A DNA stretch of 35,908 nucleotides from Acidisphaera sp. L21. Its GTDB lineage: Bacteria; Pseudomonadota; Alphaproteobacteria; Acetobacterales; Acetobacteraceae. Under the pieces are notes generated by a model that worked only from the letters and a program-made list of their open reading frames with translations, was not told where the DNA came from and searched no databases. Both the position numbers and the translations under genes were made by a program. Positions within the stretch are counted from its first letter, which is position 1. Each line of letters opens with the position of its first letter. Location of the stretch: NCBI RefSeq assembly GCF_009765685.1, contig NZ_LMUY01000033.1, forward strand, positions 1-35,908. Reading direction: 5' to 3'. Shown here in pieces: positions 14,968 to 23,684 of this stretch.

Positions 14968-16947
14968 ATGTCTCTAAAAATGCGGTTCTTCACGACTGCC
15001 TCTGCCCTGATGGTGTATGCAGGCGTGATATTTCTGAGTGCCCTGATCGGCGTCGTTACCTGGACGGTAGTGGATGCCCGGCACGCCGCATACCAGCAGG
15101 AAATCGAGGCGCAGAGCAACCTTTCGCTCGGGCTGGAGCGGGATGTGCGCCGGGCGATCGAAGTGTTGGATCTGTCGCTGCAATCCGCAGCGCACGGGAT
15201 GGAGATGCCGGGTATCCATACGATGGATCCGGACTTCCGCCAGGCCGTGCTGTTCGACGGTGCGATCAAGGCGGAGGGCTTCAGCGGCGCATTTATCACC
15301 AACGCGACCGGCGATTTTCTCTACGATTCTATCGGCAGCAATCGCCCGAACTTCAACATCGCCGACCGCCCGTTCTTTCAGGCGCATATGGCGAACCCGA
15401 ATCTGGGCCTTACCATTACGCCACCGTTCGCCAGTCGCACCGGGAGTGGCATGAAACTGGGGCTCGTGCGGCGCTACAACCAGCCGGATGGGTCATTCGG
15501 CGGCGTGGTGATCGGCGTCATCGGTCTGGACTACATCCAATCGCTGGCCAGCCCATTGCAGTTGGGACAACTGGGCATCGTCTCTGTCTTCAATACCGAT
15601 GCGGTGTTGATCGCGCATAAGCCCTACGTCGCGCAGGATATCGGCAAGATGTTCACCCAAAACGGGCTTCTTGATCAATTCCGACAGAATCCGATTGGTG
15701 TCTTCACCGGCAATTCAGTGCTGGATGGGGTCGAGCGGATGTATACCTACCGCCAGGTCGGCCAATTTCCTCTCATCGTGACCATCGGCCACGCCACGCA
15801 GGACGTGTTCGCCGATTGGAATCAAAAGACGACGATCCTCATCAGCATCATGGGGCTCCTGGTCCTGATCGGCTTGTGCCTCGCCGGCTTGCTGCAGCGG
15901 GAGCTACTGCGCCGCGGCCGGGCGGAGCGGGCGGCCAAGTATGCGCAGATGCGCCACGCGGAGGCGTTGGCCCATTTGGACGCGTTGTTCCACAATTCCG
16001 ATGACTCGATGCTGGTCGCCCGGTTGGCCCCGAATGGGCAATTCGTCTACGAGGCCGTGAACCCGATCTGGGAACAGATGACGGGCGTGCCGGCCGCATT
16101 GGCGCTGGGTCGTGCCCCAACCGCATGTCTGCCGCCCCCATTGGGTGAGATCGTCGGTGTAAACTGGCAGCAAGCGGCGCAAACACACCGCCCTGTTATC
16201 TTTGCCTTCGATATGGACCTGAATGGCGCTACGCGGTCGTGGGAGGCCAAGATCGTGCCGGTTGTCGCCGCCGACAACCAGGTGACGCGGCTGATCGCGG
16301 TCGCCCGGGACGTCACGCTGCGCAAGGCCGCGGAAGACCAGTTGGCCCGGTTGAACGAAGATCTGGCCGCACAAGCGACCACGGACAGCCTGACCGGCCT
16401 GGCCAACCGTCGCCGGCTAGACGATGCATTGGCCCAGGAATGGCGCCGGGCAGCACGCGATCGCTCACCGCTGTCCATGATCATGATCGATCTGGACCGG
16501 TTCAAACTCTATAACGATCGGTATGGTCATCAGCAGGGTGATGCCTGCCTGCAGGCCACAGCCCGGGTGCTGAGTGCCTTTGTGCGTCGCCCCGGCGATC
16601 TGGCGGCCCGATATGGCGGGGAGGAGTTGGCCATATTGTTGCCGAAGACTGACGCTCCGCAGGCGGCAATCGTCGCCGAACGCATGCGCGTCGCCATCGA
16701 AGCGGCGGAGATGGAGCATGCAGGCAACCTGCCATTCGGCGTCGTCACGGCCAGCATCGGCGTATCTACGTTCCGCCCATTTGCCAGCACGGATAGTGGC
16801 GTCGCGACCCAATTGGTCGCCGCGGCGGACGCCGCGCTGTATGAAGCCAAGCATTGCGGCCGGAACCAGGTGAAGCTGTCGGCAGTCGCGATCAACGACC
16901 CGGCGGCGCGGGTGCCGCAATTGTCTCTAGTGGGTGGCAAACCGTAG
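14968..16947 (+). CDS. Membrane diguanylate cyclase with Cache, PAS and GGDEF domains
   Basis: A 659-residue sensor enzyme predicted to make cyclic di-GMP from GTP. Membrane helices at about residues 9-33 and 288-309 enclose a periplasmic dCache-like sensor (FITNATGDFLYDSI, then NIADRPFFQAHMANP, LVRRYNQPDGSFGGVVIGVI). A PAS domain follows at about 340-455 (LFHNSDDSMLVARLAPNG, ending ARDVTLRKAAEDQL), then the GGDEF domain from about 470 (TDSLTGLANRRRLDD). The active site is GGEEL at 550-554, and the inhibitory I-site RPGD (541-544) is intact, so product inhibition is expected. ATG 14968 is preferred over an in-frame TTG at 14953; Met at 14980 is an alternative. There is no EAL domain. It is a single-gene unit divergent from the SDR remnant and TetR gene. 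Confidence 0.93.
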   Translation: MSLKMRFFTTASALMVYAGVIFLSALIGVVTWTVVDARHAAYQQEIEAQSNLSLGLERDVRRAIEVLDLSLQSAAHGMEMPGIHTMDPDFRQAVLFDGAIKAEGFSGAFITNATGDFLYDSIGSNRPNFNIADRPFFQAHMANPNLGLTITPPFASRTGSGMKLGLVRRYNQPDGSFGGVVIGVIGLDYIQSLASPLQLGQLGIVSVFNTDAVLIAHKPYVAQDIGKMFTQNGLLDQFRQNPIGVFTGNSVLDGVERMYTYRQVGQFPLIVTIGHATQDVFADWNQKTTILISIMGLLVLIGLCLAGLLQRELLRRGRAERAAKYAQMRHAEALAHLDALFHNSDDSMLVARLAPNGQFVYEAVNPIWEQMTGVPAALALGRAPTACLPPPLGEIVGVNWQQAAQTHRPVIFAFDMDLNGATRSWEAKIVPVVAADNQVTRLIAVARDVTLRKAAEDQLARLNEDLAAQATTDSLTGLANRRRLDDALAQEWRRAARDRSPLSMIMIDLDRFKLYNDRYGHQQGDACLQATARVLSAFVRRPGDLAARYGGEELAILLPKTDAPQAAIVAERMRVAIEAAEMEHAGNLPFGVVTASIGVSTFRPFASTDSGVATQLVAAADAALYEAKHCGRNQVKLSAVAINDPAARVPQLSLVGGKP

Positions 16948-17103
16948 AGCACAATTTCGCGACCAAGACGCAGCATGACGTATGACGGTATTCACGGCGC
17001 TGTAAGCCGTCCCGCGGTCAATCTACTCTCGCGAGCATTATTATCTAGTTGACCAGCTGTTGCATAAGGCATCACTGTTTCTTGGACGATCAAGAGGTGC
17101 CCC

Positions 17104-17451
17104 ATGCCTCCCCATCCGCCTGAGACCGTCCAAACCCGATTGCTGATTGCCCAGTCCCGGCTGCTGCTGGAAATCGCGAAAGCCCAATGTAGCGAGCTTG
17201 AGTGTGAGATGGTGCGTGCCGACAACCTCGTGAGGATTGCGAGGGAAATACGCAAACCGCGCGTCCAAGAATTGCTCCTCGACATGCCGCTGGATGGATC
17301 GTGGATGCCGGGATCCGGCGCCTACGCGGACACCATAACCGCGATGCTGGACGAGGGCAGCCTTGTCATCGAAGAGGCGGACATGCCGGAAGACGGGGAC
17401 GCACCATGGCGCGTCCGGCTGACGAAAGAGGCCATCAAGATTTTGGCTTGA
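17104..17451 (+). CDS. Small protein of unknown function
   Basis: A 115-residue acidic soluble protein without a domain I recognise. AGAGG lies 7 bases before ATG 17104, a good ribosome site. Residues about 8-50 should form a long helix, possibly a coiled coil (TRLLIAQSRLLLEIAKAQ), and the C-terminal half is acidic (DEGSLVIEEADMPEDGDAP) and ends in RVRLTKEAIKILA, like a small wing or DNA-adjacent strand-helix. No cysteine clusters, signal peptide or membrane segment are visible. It is flanked by the diguanylate cyclase gene (157 bp upstream) and a convergent hydrolase gene (35 bp downstream). Coding status rests on the ribosome site and a sensible composition. Confidence 0.55.
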   Translation: MPPHPPETVQTRLLIAQSRLLLEIAKAQCSELECEMVRADNLVRIAREIRKPRVQELLLDMPLDGSWMPGSGAYADTITAMLDEGSLVIEEADMPEDGDAPWRVRLTKEAIKILA

Positions 17452-17486
17452 GCGAGCTTGCCGAACACCTCATCGCACCAGGCGTT

Positions 17487-18329
17487 TCAACATTCACCGC
17501 GAAGCTGCTCCAGCACGGGCAACAAGTGGGTGCGGAACAGGGCGTAGTTCTCACTCATCGGAAAATGGCCGAGGCGTTCCATGATGGCGACACTGGCGCC
17601 TTGTATGGCCGAAGCGGTTTCCAGCGTCGCCTCGGGCGAGCAGGAATAGTCGTAGTCGCCGGTCAGTAGCCACACGCGGCATTGGTTGGTGTCGATCCGG
17701 TACAACTCGCCGCGTAGATCGCCCTCGGCTTTGTAGAAATGCAGGTCGCCGCGGAAGATGCCGGGACCACCCTGCATGTAGTGCCACAGGGTTTCCCAGC
17801 GCTCGTCTTCCGGGCTTTGCGGGGCCATCAGGCCGGAGACGATGGCGGCACACACTTCGCCGCCATGCACGTCGGGACGGTGGGTCCAGGACACGTCGTA
17901 ATAGGGCGACACGTGGGCAGAGGATTGCAGGCCGATCACCGCGCGGAACTCTGCCGCATGACGCGCTGCCAAATCCAACACGATGCGGCCACCGATGGAG
18001 CAGCCGAGCACGGCTGGGCGGTCCAGCCCCAGTTCCCGGCTGACGGCCTGTATCGCAGCGACGTAGGAGGCGGTGGTGAGTTGATAGTCCGTCTGCCACC
18101 AACCCGACGGCGGCGAGGATTTACCATGCCAGGGCAGGTCGAAACTGATGCAACGGAAATGCCGGGTAATCTCGGCATCCATCAATAGGCCGCGATATTG
18201 CCGCGTGTCGGACCCGGCAGTGTGCAGACACAACAATGGAATGCCTTGGCCGGCTTCCTCGTAATAGATCCGATGCTGGGCTCCGCCGATCTCGACGCGC
18301 ATGTAGCGGCCGACGATGTCCTCGATCAT
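17487..18329 (-). CDS. Alpha/beta hydrolase with serine nucleophile
   Basis: A 280-residue alpha/beta hydrolase. LLCLHTAGSDTRQYRGLL (33-50) is the oxyanion region, with HTAG in place of HG; SFDLPWHGKS follows at 62-71; the nucleophile elbow GCSIGG has Ser111; and GHFPMSEN supplies the catalytic His at 255. The serine nucleophile separates it from the Asp-type hydrolase at 13016. ATG 18329 overlaps the stop of the preceding SCP2-like gene as ATGA, so it is the last gene of a tightly coupled operon. A longer in-frame reading to 18536 is a shadow of that upstream gene. In this setting it may hydrolyse an ester or lactone captured by the binding protein at 18703; the substrate is unknown. Confidence 0.87.
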   Translation of the reverse strand: MIEDIVGRYMRVEIGGAQHRIYYEEAGQGIPLLCLHTAGSDTRQYRGLLMDAEITRHFRCISFDLPWHGKSSPPSGWWQTDYQLTTASYVAAIQAVSRELGLDRPAVLGCSIGGRIVLDLAARHAAEFRAVIGLQSSAHVSPYYDVSWTHRPDVHGGEVCAAIVSGLMAPQSPEDERWETLWHYMQGGPGIFRGDLHFYKAEGDLRGELYRIDTNQCRVWLLTGDYDYSCSPEATLETASAIQGASVAIMERLGHFPMSENYALFRTHLLPVLEQLRGEC

Positions 18330-18706
18330 GCGGCCCGCTCCTGAAGTTTGGGCTCCCGCAACTTGGCGAATACGGCTTTGAACCAAAACAGATGTTGCAT
18401 GAACGGGCGCAGATCGCCCTCCACGCGGAGGGCGCCGCGACGGACGAGGGCCATCAGGTCGTGATAGCCGGGCGTTGGTTCGGGGCGCATGAAAATGGCC
18501 CAGGCCTCCGGCTCGGCGCGCAACGCGACCGTCCAAGCCGGCATGACGAATGGGCCGGCGGTGACGCTGGCGAGCGTGCCGTCGCGGACGACCCAGCGCC
18601 AGGTTTCGGCGCCGATCTCCAACAGCACATCCGCCTCCATGTGGCGGCTCCAGCGGCGAAGCGCCGGGTCGGCGTTGATGGCGGCGAGCATGGTGGCGTC
18701 GATCAT
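18326..18706 (-). CDS. SCP2-like (sterol-carrier-type) small protein
   Basis: A 126-residue cytoplasmic protein with the SCP2-like pattern: a beta-rich first half (DVLLEIGAETWRWVVRDG, then ASVTAGPFVMPAWTVALRAEPEAWAIFM) followed by LMALVRRGALRVEGDLRPFMQHL, the RxxGxxRVEGD segment typical of SCP2 lipid-binding folds. The family binds hydrophobic ligands; an enzymatic role is not indicated. It overlaps its upstream neighbour (stop of the binding protein) and its downstream neighbour (start of the hydrolase) by ATGA each, so all three are translated in a coupled way. A hydrophobic or acyl-type substrate for the operon is a reasonable inference. The family assignment rests on pattern recognition and is only moderately sure. 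Confidence 0.65.
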   Translation of the reverse strand: MIDATMLAAINADPALRRWSRHMEADVLLEIGAETWRWVVRDGTLASVTAGPFVMPAWTVALRAEPEAWAIFMRPEPTPGYHDLMALVRRGALRVEGDLRPFMQHLFWFKAVFAKLREPKLQERAA

Positions 18707-19923
18707 GCGTGCAGCATCTTGCAGGCGGCTGGATCCATGGGGCGAAAGGCCTCGGCGGCCGGGATGGTCTGGCGCAGTGTGTAGTAATCCCAGGGGGCTT
18801 TGCTCTCGGCCGGGGTTTTCACCTGGTATAGAAACATGTCGTGGATCACGCGGCCATCGGCCCGCACCAGGCCCTTGCCGAATAGCGGATCATCCGTTGG
18901 CGTCGCCTTCATCTGCGCCACGACCCGGCGGCCATCCTGGGCGGACCCAACGGCCTTCACCGCGCGCAGATAATGCAGGACGGACGAATAGGCGCCGGCG
19001 TGGATCATCGATGGCTTCTGCCCCTTCAACTGCGGTGCGAACCTGGCGGAAAAGGCGCGGGTGCCGTCATTCTGGTCCCAGTAGAACGCCTCGGTCAGAA
19101 CCAGCCCCTTGGCCTGTTGCAAGCCGATGGCGTGGACGTCGGCGATCTGGATCAGCAGGCCGGCCAATTGTTGCTGCAGGCCGAACTCGGCCGCTTGCTT
19201 GATGCAGTTCACCGTGTCGCCGCCAGCATTGGCCAGGCCGACGACCTTGGCGCCGCTGGATTGCGCCTGCAGCAGGAACGACGAGAAGTCGGTCGTCGCG
19301 GGGAAGGGCGTGGCGGCGGACCCGACCACCTTGCCACCCGCTTGTTTCACCACGGCGGCGGTGTCGGACTCCAGCGAGTGACCAAAGGCGTAATCGGCGG
19401 TGATGAAGAACCAGCTATCCTGCCCCTGCGCCACCAGCGCCCGCCCGGTGCTGTTGGCCAATGAATAGGTGTCGTACACCCAATGCACATGGTTCGGCCC
19501 GCAATGCGTGGTGGTGAGGTCGCCGGTCGCCGGGCCAGTGAACAGCGCCACCTTGTTCTTCGCCGTCACCAGATCGGCCACCGCGAACGCGACGGAGGAC
19601 GCGACGACGTCGACGAATGCGGTGACGCCCTTCGTATCCGCCCAATCCCGCGCCAGGGCCGAGCCGACATCCGCCTTATTCTGGAAATCGCCCTGGATGA
19701 GGTCGACATCCATGTCCGGGTTGTCGCGCTTGAAATCCTCGATCGCCAAGCGTGCGCCCAATACGGAGCCGAGACCGGCATTGGCGGAATACGGTCCGGA
19801 CATGTCGGACAACACGCCCAGGCGGATCGGTTCTGCTGCCCGGGCCCGGTGCGCCAGCGTGCCCCCGGCTAGGAACGCCGATGCGCCGAGCAGTGTTCTG
19901 CGGCCGATAGTTCCTTGGACCAT
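18703..19923 (-). CDS. Branched-chain-amino-acid-type ABC solute-binding protein, TAT-exported
   Basis: A 406-residue periplasmic binding protein of the Peripla_BP_6/LivJ type. The N-terminus carries a twin-arginine signal (GRRTLLGASAFLAGG, then HRARAAEPIRLG). The mature part starts IRLGVLSDMSGPYSANAG, with GVTAFVDVVASSVAFAVADL and the second lobe FITADYAFGHSLE and DFSSFLLQAQSSGAKVVGLAN. The start at ATG 19923 is preceded by GGGGAA; a much longer in-frame reading through 21150 only shadows the MFS gene. No Liv permease or ATPase genes are in the window, so its transporter lies elsewhere or the protein serves in sensing. It is in an operon with an MFS transporter gene upstream and SCP2-like and hydrolase genes downstream. 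Confidence 0.92.
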   Translation of the reverse strand: MVQGTIGRRTLLGASAFLAGGTLAHRARAAEPIRLGVLSDMSGPYSANAGLGSVLGARLAIEDFKRDNPDMDVDLIQGDFQNKADVGSALARDWADTKGVTAFVDVVASSVAFAVADLVTAKNKVALFTGPATGDLTTTHCGPNHVHWVYDTYSLANSTGRALVAQGQDSWFFITADYAFGHSLESDTAAVVKQAGGKVVGSAATPFPATTDFSSFLLQAQSSGAKVVGLANAGGDTVNCIKQAAEFGLQQQLAGLLIQIADVHAIGLQQAKGLVLTEAFYWDQNDGTRAFSARFAPQLKGQKPSMIHAGAYSSVLHYLRAVKAVGSAQDGRRVVAQMKATPTDDPLFGKGLVRADGRVIHDMFLYQVKTPAESKAPWDYYTLRQTIPAAEAFRPMDPAACKMLHA

Positions 19924-19988
19924 GCTTCGTTCCCCGCCCTTGGTCTTGTGGCCTCCGGGGTATTTTACTCCTGGCTTGGCCGCAAGCC

Positions 19989-21203
19989 CTACTCGGCCGC
20001 GACAGCGAGTGGGGCGGTCCAGAGTTCGGGTTGCAACTCCTCCTGCCGGTCGGGGAAGAATAGCGCGCAACCCAGCGTCACCAGGCCGAAAGCGGACAGC
20101 ACCAGTGTGGGCGCCATCAGGTTGCCAGTCCGCTCGTGCAGCAGGCCGATCAAGGGGGCGGCGCCGGCACTTCCCAGGAAGCCCACGAAGAAGCGGACGG
20201 AATACATCTTCGTGCGCAAGGCCGGAGAAATGTAGCGGGCGGTCATCGTCTCGTTCAGCGTCACCTGGCCGAAGATCGCGGCGGAGACGAGGCCCGCGAG
20301 CGGCACGACCCACCAGCCCTGCACCACGGACAGCAGGGCCAGGCCCGGTACCAACACCAGCGACACTGGCAGCAACACGCGGCGCAGCGTCACGCGGTCG
20401 ATCAAGCGGCCGATGGTGAACTGGGTGAGCGCGCCGCACAGCGTGGCGGCAAAGGCGCAGGCGCCCAGGAGGGGCAGGGCTTCGGCGCCCAGGCGCTCGG
20501 CCATCAGTTTGGGAACCAGCAGGGTGAAGGCGTTGAACACCAGGCCGGACACGACCGCGATCAGCAGCAATACGATGACGGCGCGGCGCACCACGTGGCG
20601 CGGAATCGGTGGGAATGGCCGTGATGTGCGGACCGGCTGAAAATCGCGCGGGGCGTAGCGCAGCCAGGCCAATCCACCGGCGACGAAGACCACGCCGGGC
20701 ACCAGGAAGGCCCAGCGCCAGCCGAGCGTCGCGGCCAAGGCGGCGGTGATCACGGGGGCGCTGGCCACGCCGAGGTTGCCGCACACGCCGTTGGTGCCCA
20801 GGGCGCGACCAGGTCGATCGCCGGCGGCATCCACCAGCATGGCGGTGCCAATCGGGTGATAAATCGCGGCGAATGCCCCAGCGGCGGCCAGGCAGGTCGC
20901 CAGCGCGAGTGGGGAGTGGGTGAAGCCGCAGGCGAATAGCGATGCCCCTGTGCCGATGAAGAAGATCGCGATCAGCCGATGGCGCCCGAACCGGGCGGCA
21001 AGCCAGCCTTGCGGCAACGAGAGCAGTCCGTAGAGCACGAACATGCCGGTCGCCAGGGCCAGGATGGGCCCGTAATCGGCGCCGAATGGACCGCCTGGTG
21101 CTGCCATGGCCAGCACCGCGGTGGGCAGCACCAGAAGGCTGTAATGGCACAGCATATGAGCGAAATTGATCATCGCGGTCAGCCGCGTGGCAGTCGATGG
21201 CAT
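19989..21203 (-). CDS. Major facilitator superfamily transporter
   Basis: A 404-residue MFS protein with about 12 predicted membrane helices. The loop 2-3 signature is GWLAARFGRHRLIAIFF, and the equivalent loop in the second half is FTIGRLIDRVTLRRVLLP. The segment AIYHPIGTAMLVDAAGDRPGRALGTNGVCGN resembles fosmidomycin-resistance-like and related small-molecule carriers. The direction of transport is not visible. GAGGG about 8 bases before ATG 21203 supports the start. It is divergent from the AraC gene, 41 bp away, and is followed after 65 bp by the binding protein gene, so it is probably the first gene of a four-gene operon. Confidence 0.9.
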   Translation of the reverse strand: MPSTATRLTAMINFAHMLCHYSLLVLPTAVLAMAAPGGPFGADYGPILALATGMFVLYGLLSLPQGWLAARFGRHRLIAIFFIGTGASLFACGFTHSPLALATCLAAAGAFAAIYHPIGTAMLVDAAGDRPGRALGTNGVCGNLGVASAPVITAALAATLGWRWAFLVPGVVFVAGGLAWLRYAPRDFQPVRTSRPFPPIPRHVVRRAVIVLLLIAVVSGLVFNAFTLLVPKLMAERLGAEALPLLGACAFAATLCGALTQFTIGRLIDRVTLRRVLLPVSLVLVPGLALLSVVQGWWVVPLAGLVSAAIFGQVTLNETMTARYISPALRTKMYSVRFFVGFLGSAGAAPLIGLLHERTGNLMAPTLVLSAFGLVTLGCALFFPDRQEELQPELWTAPLAVAAE

Positions 21204-21244
21204 GGACGCTTCCCTCGTTGGCGGCGGAACGATAGCATTGGCAT

Positions 21245-22053
21245 ATGACGATAGGCGGCCAAGTTTTATCGCAAACCCGCCAAACCCGGCTGCAGCCCTA
21301 TGAGACGGCGCCGCGCCCGTTGGTGGGGTTCTCGCAAGATTATCCGGCCGGCTCGTTCACCGGCATGCACGGCCATCCGCGGGCGCAGTTGCTGTATGCC
21401 GTGTCGGGCGTCATGCGGATCGACACGCAGGACGCGTCGTTCGTGGTGCCTCCTGCGACCGCGCTTTTCGTGCCCGCCAACCAATTGCACGCGGTGCGGA
21501 TGGACGGCCCGGTCGCAATGCGGGCACTGTTCCTGCGGGAGGACGCGACCGCCGTCCTGCCGGGCCGCACGGCCGCGCTGGCGGTTTCACCGCTGCTGCG
21601 CGAATTGATCGTCGCCACCTGCGCCGAGCCGGTGCAATGGGACCGCCGCGGCCGTGGCCCGGCGTTGGTGGCGCTGATCCTGCACGAGGTGGCGACTGCC
21701 GACCCGCTGCCGCTGGCGCTGCCGATGCCGCAGGATGAGCGATTGTTGCGCATGGTCGCCGCCCTGCGCGAGCGGCCGGACGATCCGCGTGGTCTAGATG
21801 CGCTGGCTATCGCGGCCGGCGCCTCCGCGCGGACGGCGGCGCGGCTGTTCCGGGCGCAGACGGGGATCAGCTTCGGCCAATGGCGCCGGCGTTGCGCATG
21901 ACGGAGGCGCTGTCCGTACTGGCCGGCGGAGGCACCCCGGCGCAGGCTGCGGCAGTGGCAGGCTATGCCGGCCAGGCGGCGTTCGGCGCGGCGTTCCGCG
22001 AGGTGTTTGGCACCACGCCGGGCCAGGCACGGGCCGGGCGGGGGCTGGGTTAG
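21245..22053 (+). pseudogene. AraC-family regulator interrupted by a frameshift
   Basis: The first open frame (21245-21901, 218 residues) has an AraC-type cupin domain (FSQDYPAGSFTGMHGHPRAQ, then LLYAVSGVMRIDTQ) and the first HTH (LDALAIAAGASARTAARLFRAQ, GISFGQWRRR), then stops. The second HTH continues one frame over (RMTEALSVLAGGGTPAQAAA, then GQAAFGAAFREVFGTTPGQAR) to TAG at 22051-22053. A single missing base in the CGGCGTTGCGC region near 21890 explains it. The stop TGA (21899-21901) overlaps an ATG at 21898, so the C-terminal half could restart as a 51-residue piece. It is divergent from the MFS operon, which it would normally regulate. A sequencing error is possible, as is a true inactivation. 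Confidence 0.82.
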
Positions 22054-22125
22054 GGCAGGGCTGATCGGCTGGCCTGCGCCAGGGCGTTCTGATAAGCCGG
22101 GGACCGGTTCAGGGGAGGCATGGCC

Positions 22126-23556
22126 ATGCAGAACAGTGAGCAAATCTGGCAGATCGTGGACGAGAAGCGGGACGATTATATCGCGTTGTCCGACCGGGTC
22201 TGGGGCATGCCGGAACTGGCCTATGGCGAGCACCGAAGCGTGGCCGAGCATCTTGGCATGCTGGAAAAAGAAGGCTTTCGCATCACCCGCGATGTCGCCG
22301 GTATCCCCACGGCCGTCATGGCCGAGGCGGGTGAGGACGGCCCGGTGATCGCCATCCTGGGCGAATACGACGCCCTGCCGGGTCTGAGCCAAGAAGCCGG
22401 AGTGGCCGAGCCGATCCCGGTCGAGGGCCAGGGCGGTGTGGGCCATGGCTGCGGGCACAACCTCCTGGGCGCGGCGGCGATGCTGGCCGCGTCGTCGGTG
22501 AAGGATTGGCTGGCGGCACAGGGCATCAAGGGCCGCATCCGCTACTATGGGTGCCCAGCGGAAGAGGGCGGGGCCGCCAAGGGGTTCATGGTGCGCGAGG
22601 GCGCGTTCAAGGACGTCGACATCGCGATCTCCTGGCACCCGGCCAGCCTATCGGGCGTAAACAAGCCGGCCAGCCTGGCCAATACGCGGATCGACTTTAC
22701 CTTCACGGGGCGCGCCAGCCACGCCGCCGCCGCCCCGCATCTCGGCCGCAGCGCGCTGGACGCGGTGGAGCTGATGAATGTGGGCGTCAACTACATGCGC
22801 GAGCACATGCCCAGCAGCGCCCGGGTGCATTACGCCTACCTCGATGCTGGTGGGATCGCGCCGAATGTGGTGCAGGCGTCGGCCAAGGTGCGCTACCTCA
22901 TCCGGGCGGACGATTTATCGGAACTGACCCCGCTGGTGAACCGTGTCCGCAAGATCGCCGATGGCGCGGCGCTGATGACGGAAACCACCGTGACCACCAA
23001 AGTGGTCAGCGCCGTCAGCAACCTTATGGGCAATACGCCGCTCGAACAGTTGATGGATGACAATTTCCAGCGCCTTGGCCCACCGGTGTTCGACGATGCG
23101 GACCGGGCCTTCGCCGAGGAAATCCGCGGCACGCTGACAAAGGCAGACATCGCCTCCACCTTCGACCGGTTCGGCATTCCGCCGCGCTTCGACATGCCGT
23201 TGTGCGACTTCATCGCTCCACTCGCGGCCAAGGGTCGCGGCGGCAATGGCAGCACGGATGTGGGCGACGTCAGTTGGGTGGTGCCGACGGTGCAGGCCCG
23301 GGGTGCGACCTGCGCCGTGGGCACGCCGTTCCATGCTTGGCAGTTGACCGCGCAGGGCAAGAGCCCGGCGGCGCATAAGGGGTTGGTGCATGTTGCCAAG
23401 GTGATGGCCGGCACCGCCATCGACGCAATTCAGAACCCGGATCTGGTCGCCCGCGCCAAGGCGGATTTGGCGGAGCGCACGCGGCTGAACCCGTATGTTT
23501 CCCCCCTCCCAGCGGAGGTGCAGCCGCCGATCCAGGCCATGAGCAAGGGGGTCTGA
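22126..23556 (+). CDS. M20-family amidohydrolase, AbgB-like
   Basis: A 476-residue zinc peptidase-like amidohydrolase, similar to AbgB (p-aminobenzoyl-glutamate hydrolase subunit B), which cleaves amide bonds of N-acyl amino acids. GEYDALPGL is at 79-87, the metal-ligand motif GHGCGHN at 106-112, CPAEEGG with the catalytic Glu at 143-149, and ISWHPAS at 169-175. The dimerisation lobe contains FTGRASHAAAAPHLGRSALD. The closing His segment is GTPFHAWQLTAQGKSPAAHKG. GGGGAGG at 22112-22118 is only 1 base before ATG 22120 but 7 bases before ATG 22126, so 22126 is preferred. The actual substrate is unknown. It lies 73 bp after the broken AraC gene and 128 bp before an aldolase gene. Confidence 0.92.
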   Translation: MQNSEQIWQIVDEKRDDYIALSDRVWGMPELAYGEHRSVAEHLGMLEKEGFRITRDVAGIPTAVMAEAGEDGPVIAILGEYDALPGLSQEAGVAEPIPVEGQGGVGHGCGHNLLGAAAMLAASSVKDWLAAQGIKGRIRYYGCPAEEGGAAKGFMVREGAFKDVDIAISWHPASLSGVNKPASLANTRIDFTFTGRASHAAAAPHLGRSALDAVELMNVGVNYMREHMPSSARVHYAYLDAGGIAPNVVQASAKVRYLIRADDLSELTPLVNRVRKIADGAALMTETTVTTKVVSAVSNLMGNTPLEQLMDDNFQRLGPPVFDDADRAFAEEIRGTLTKADIASTFDRFGIPPRFDMPLCDFIAPLAAKGRGGNGSTDVGDVSWVVPTVQARGATCAVGTPFHAWQLTAQGKSPAAHKGLVHVAKVMAGTAIDAIQNPDLVARAKADLAERTRLNPYVSPLPAEVQPPIQAMSKGV

Positions 23557-23620
23557 TCCGCGACGCGCTGGGATTTGCGGGGGGCTTGAACACTGTGCCA
23601 ATAGTAATTCCGGGTGGACA

Positions 23621-23632
23621 GCAACCGGTTGC
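23621..23632. promoter_or_regulatory. Perfect palindrome upstream of the aldolase gene
   Basis: GCAACCGGTTGC is self-complementary, 53 bp upstream of the aldolase start, in the 128-bp gap between the M20 and aldolase genes. It is a candidate regulator site by position only. No convincing promoter hexamers were found around it. Confidence 0.35.
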
Positions 23633-23684
23633 GGCGGCGTGCGTGTGTGTTTCGCACAGCAGCCCCAGGTAAGGGATGACGACA

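Noticed and set aside
16970-17020. Short hairpin ACGGC/GCCGT after the diguanylate cyclase gene
   Set aside because: Only five base pairs and no T-run; not convincing as a terminator.
18703-21150. A single 815-codon minus-strand open frame
   Set aside because: Its first 409 codons are an out-of-frame, arginine/proline-rich reading of the MFS gene; only the part from ATG 19923 is a real binding protein.
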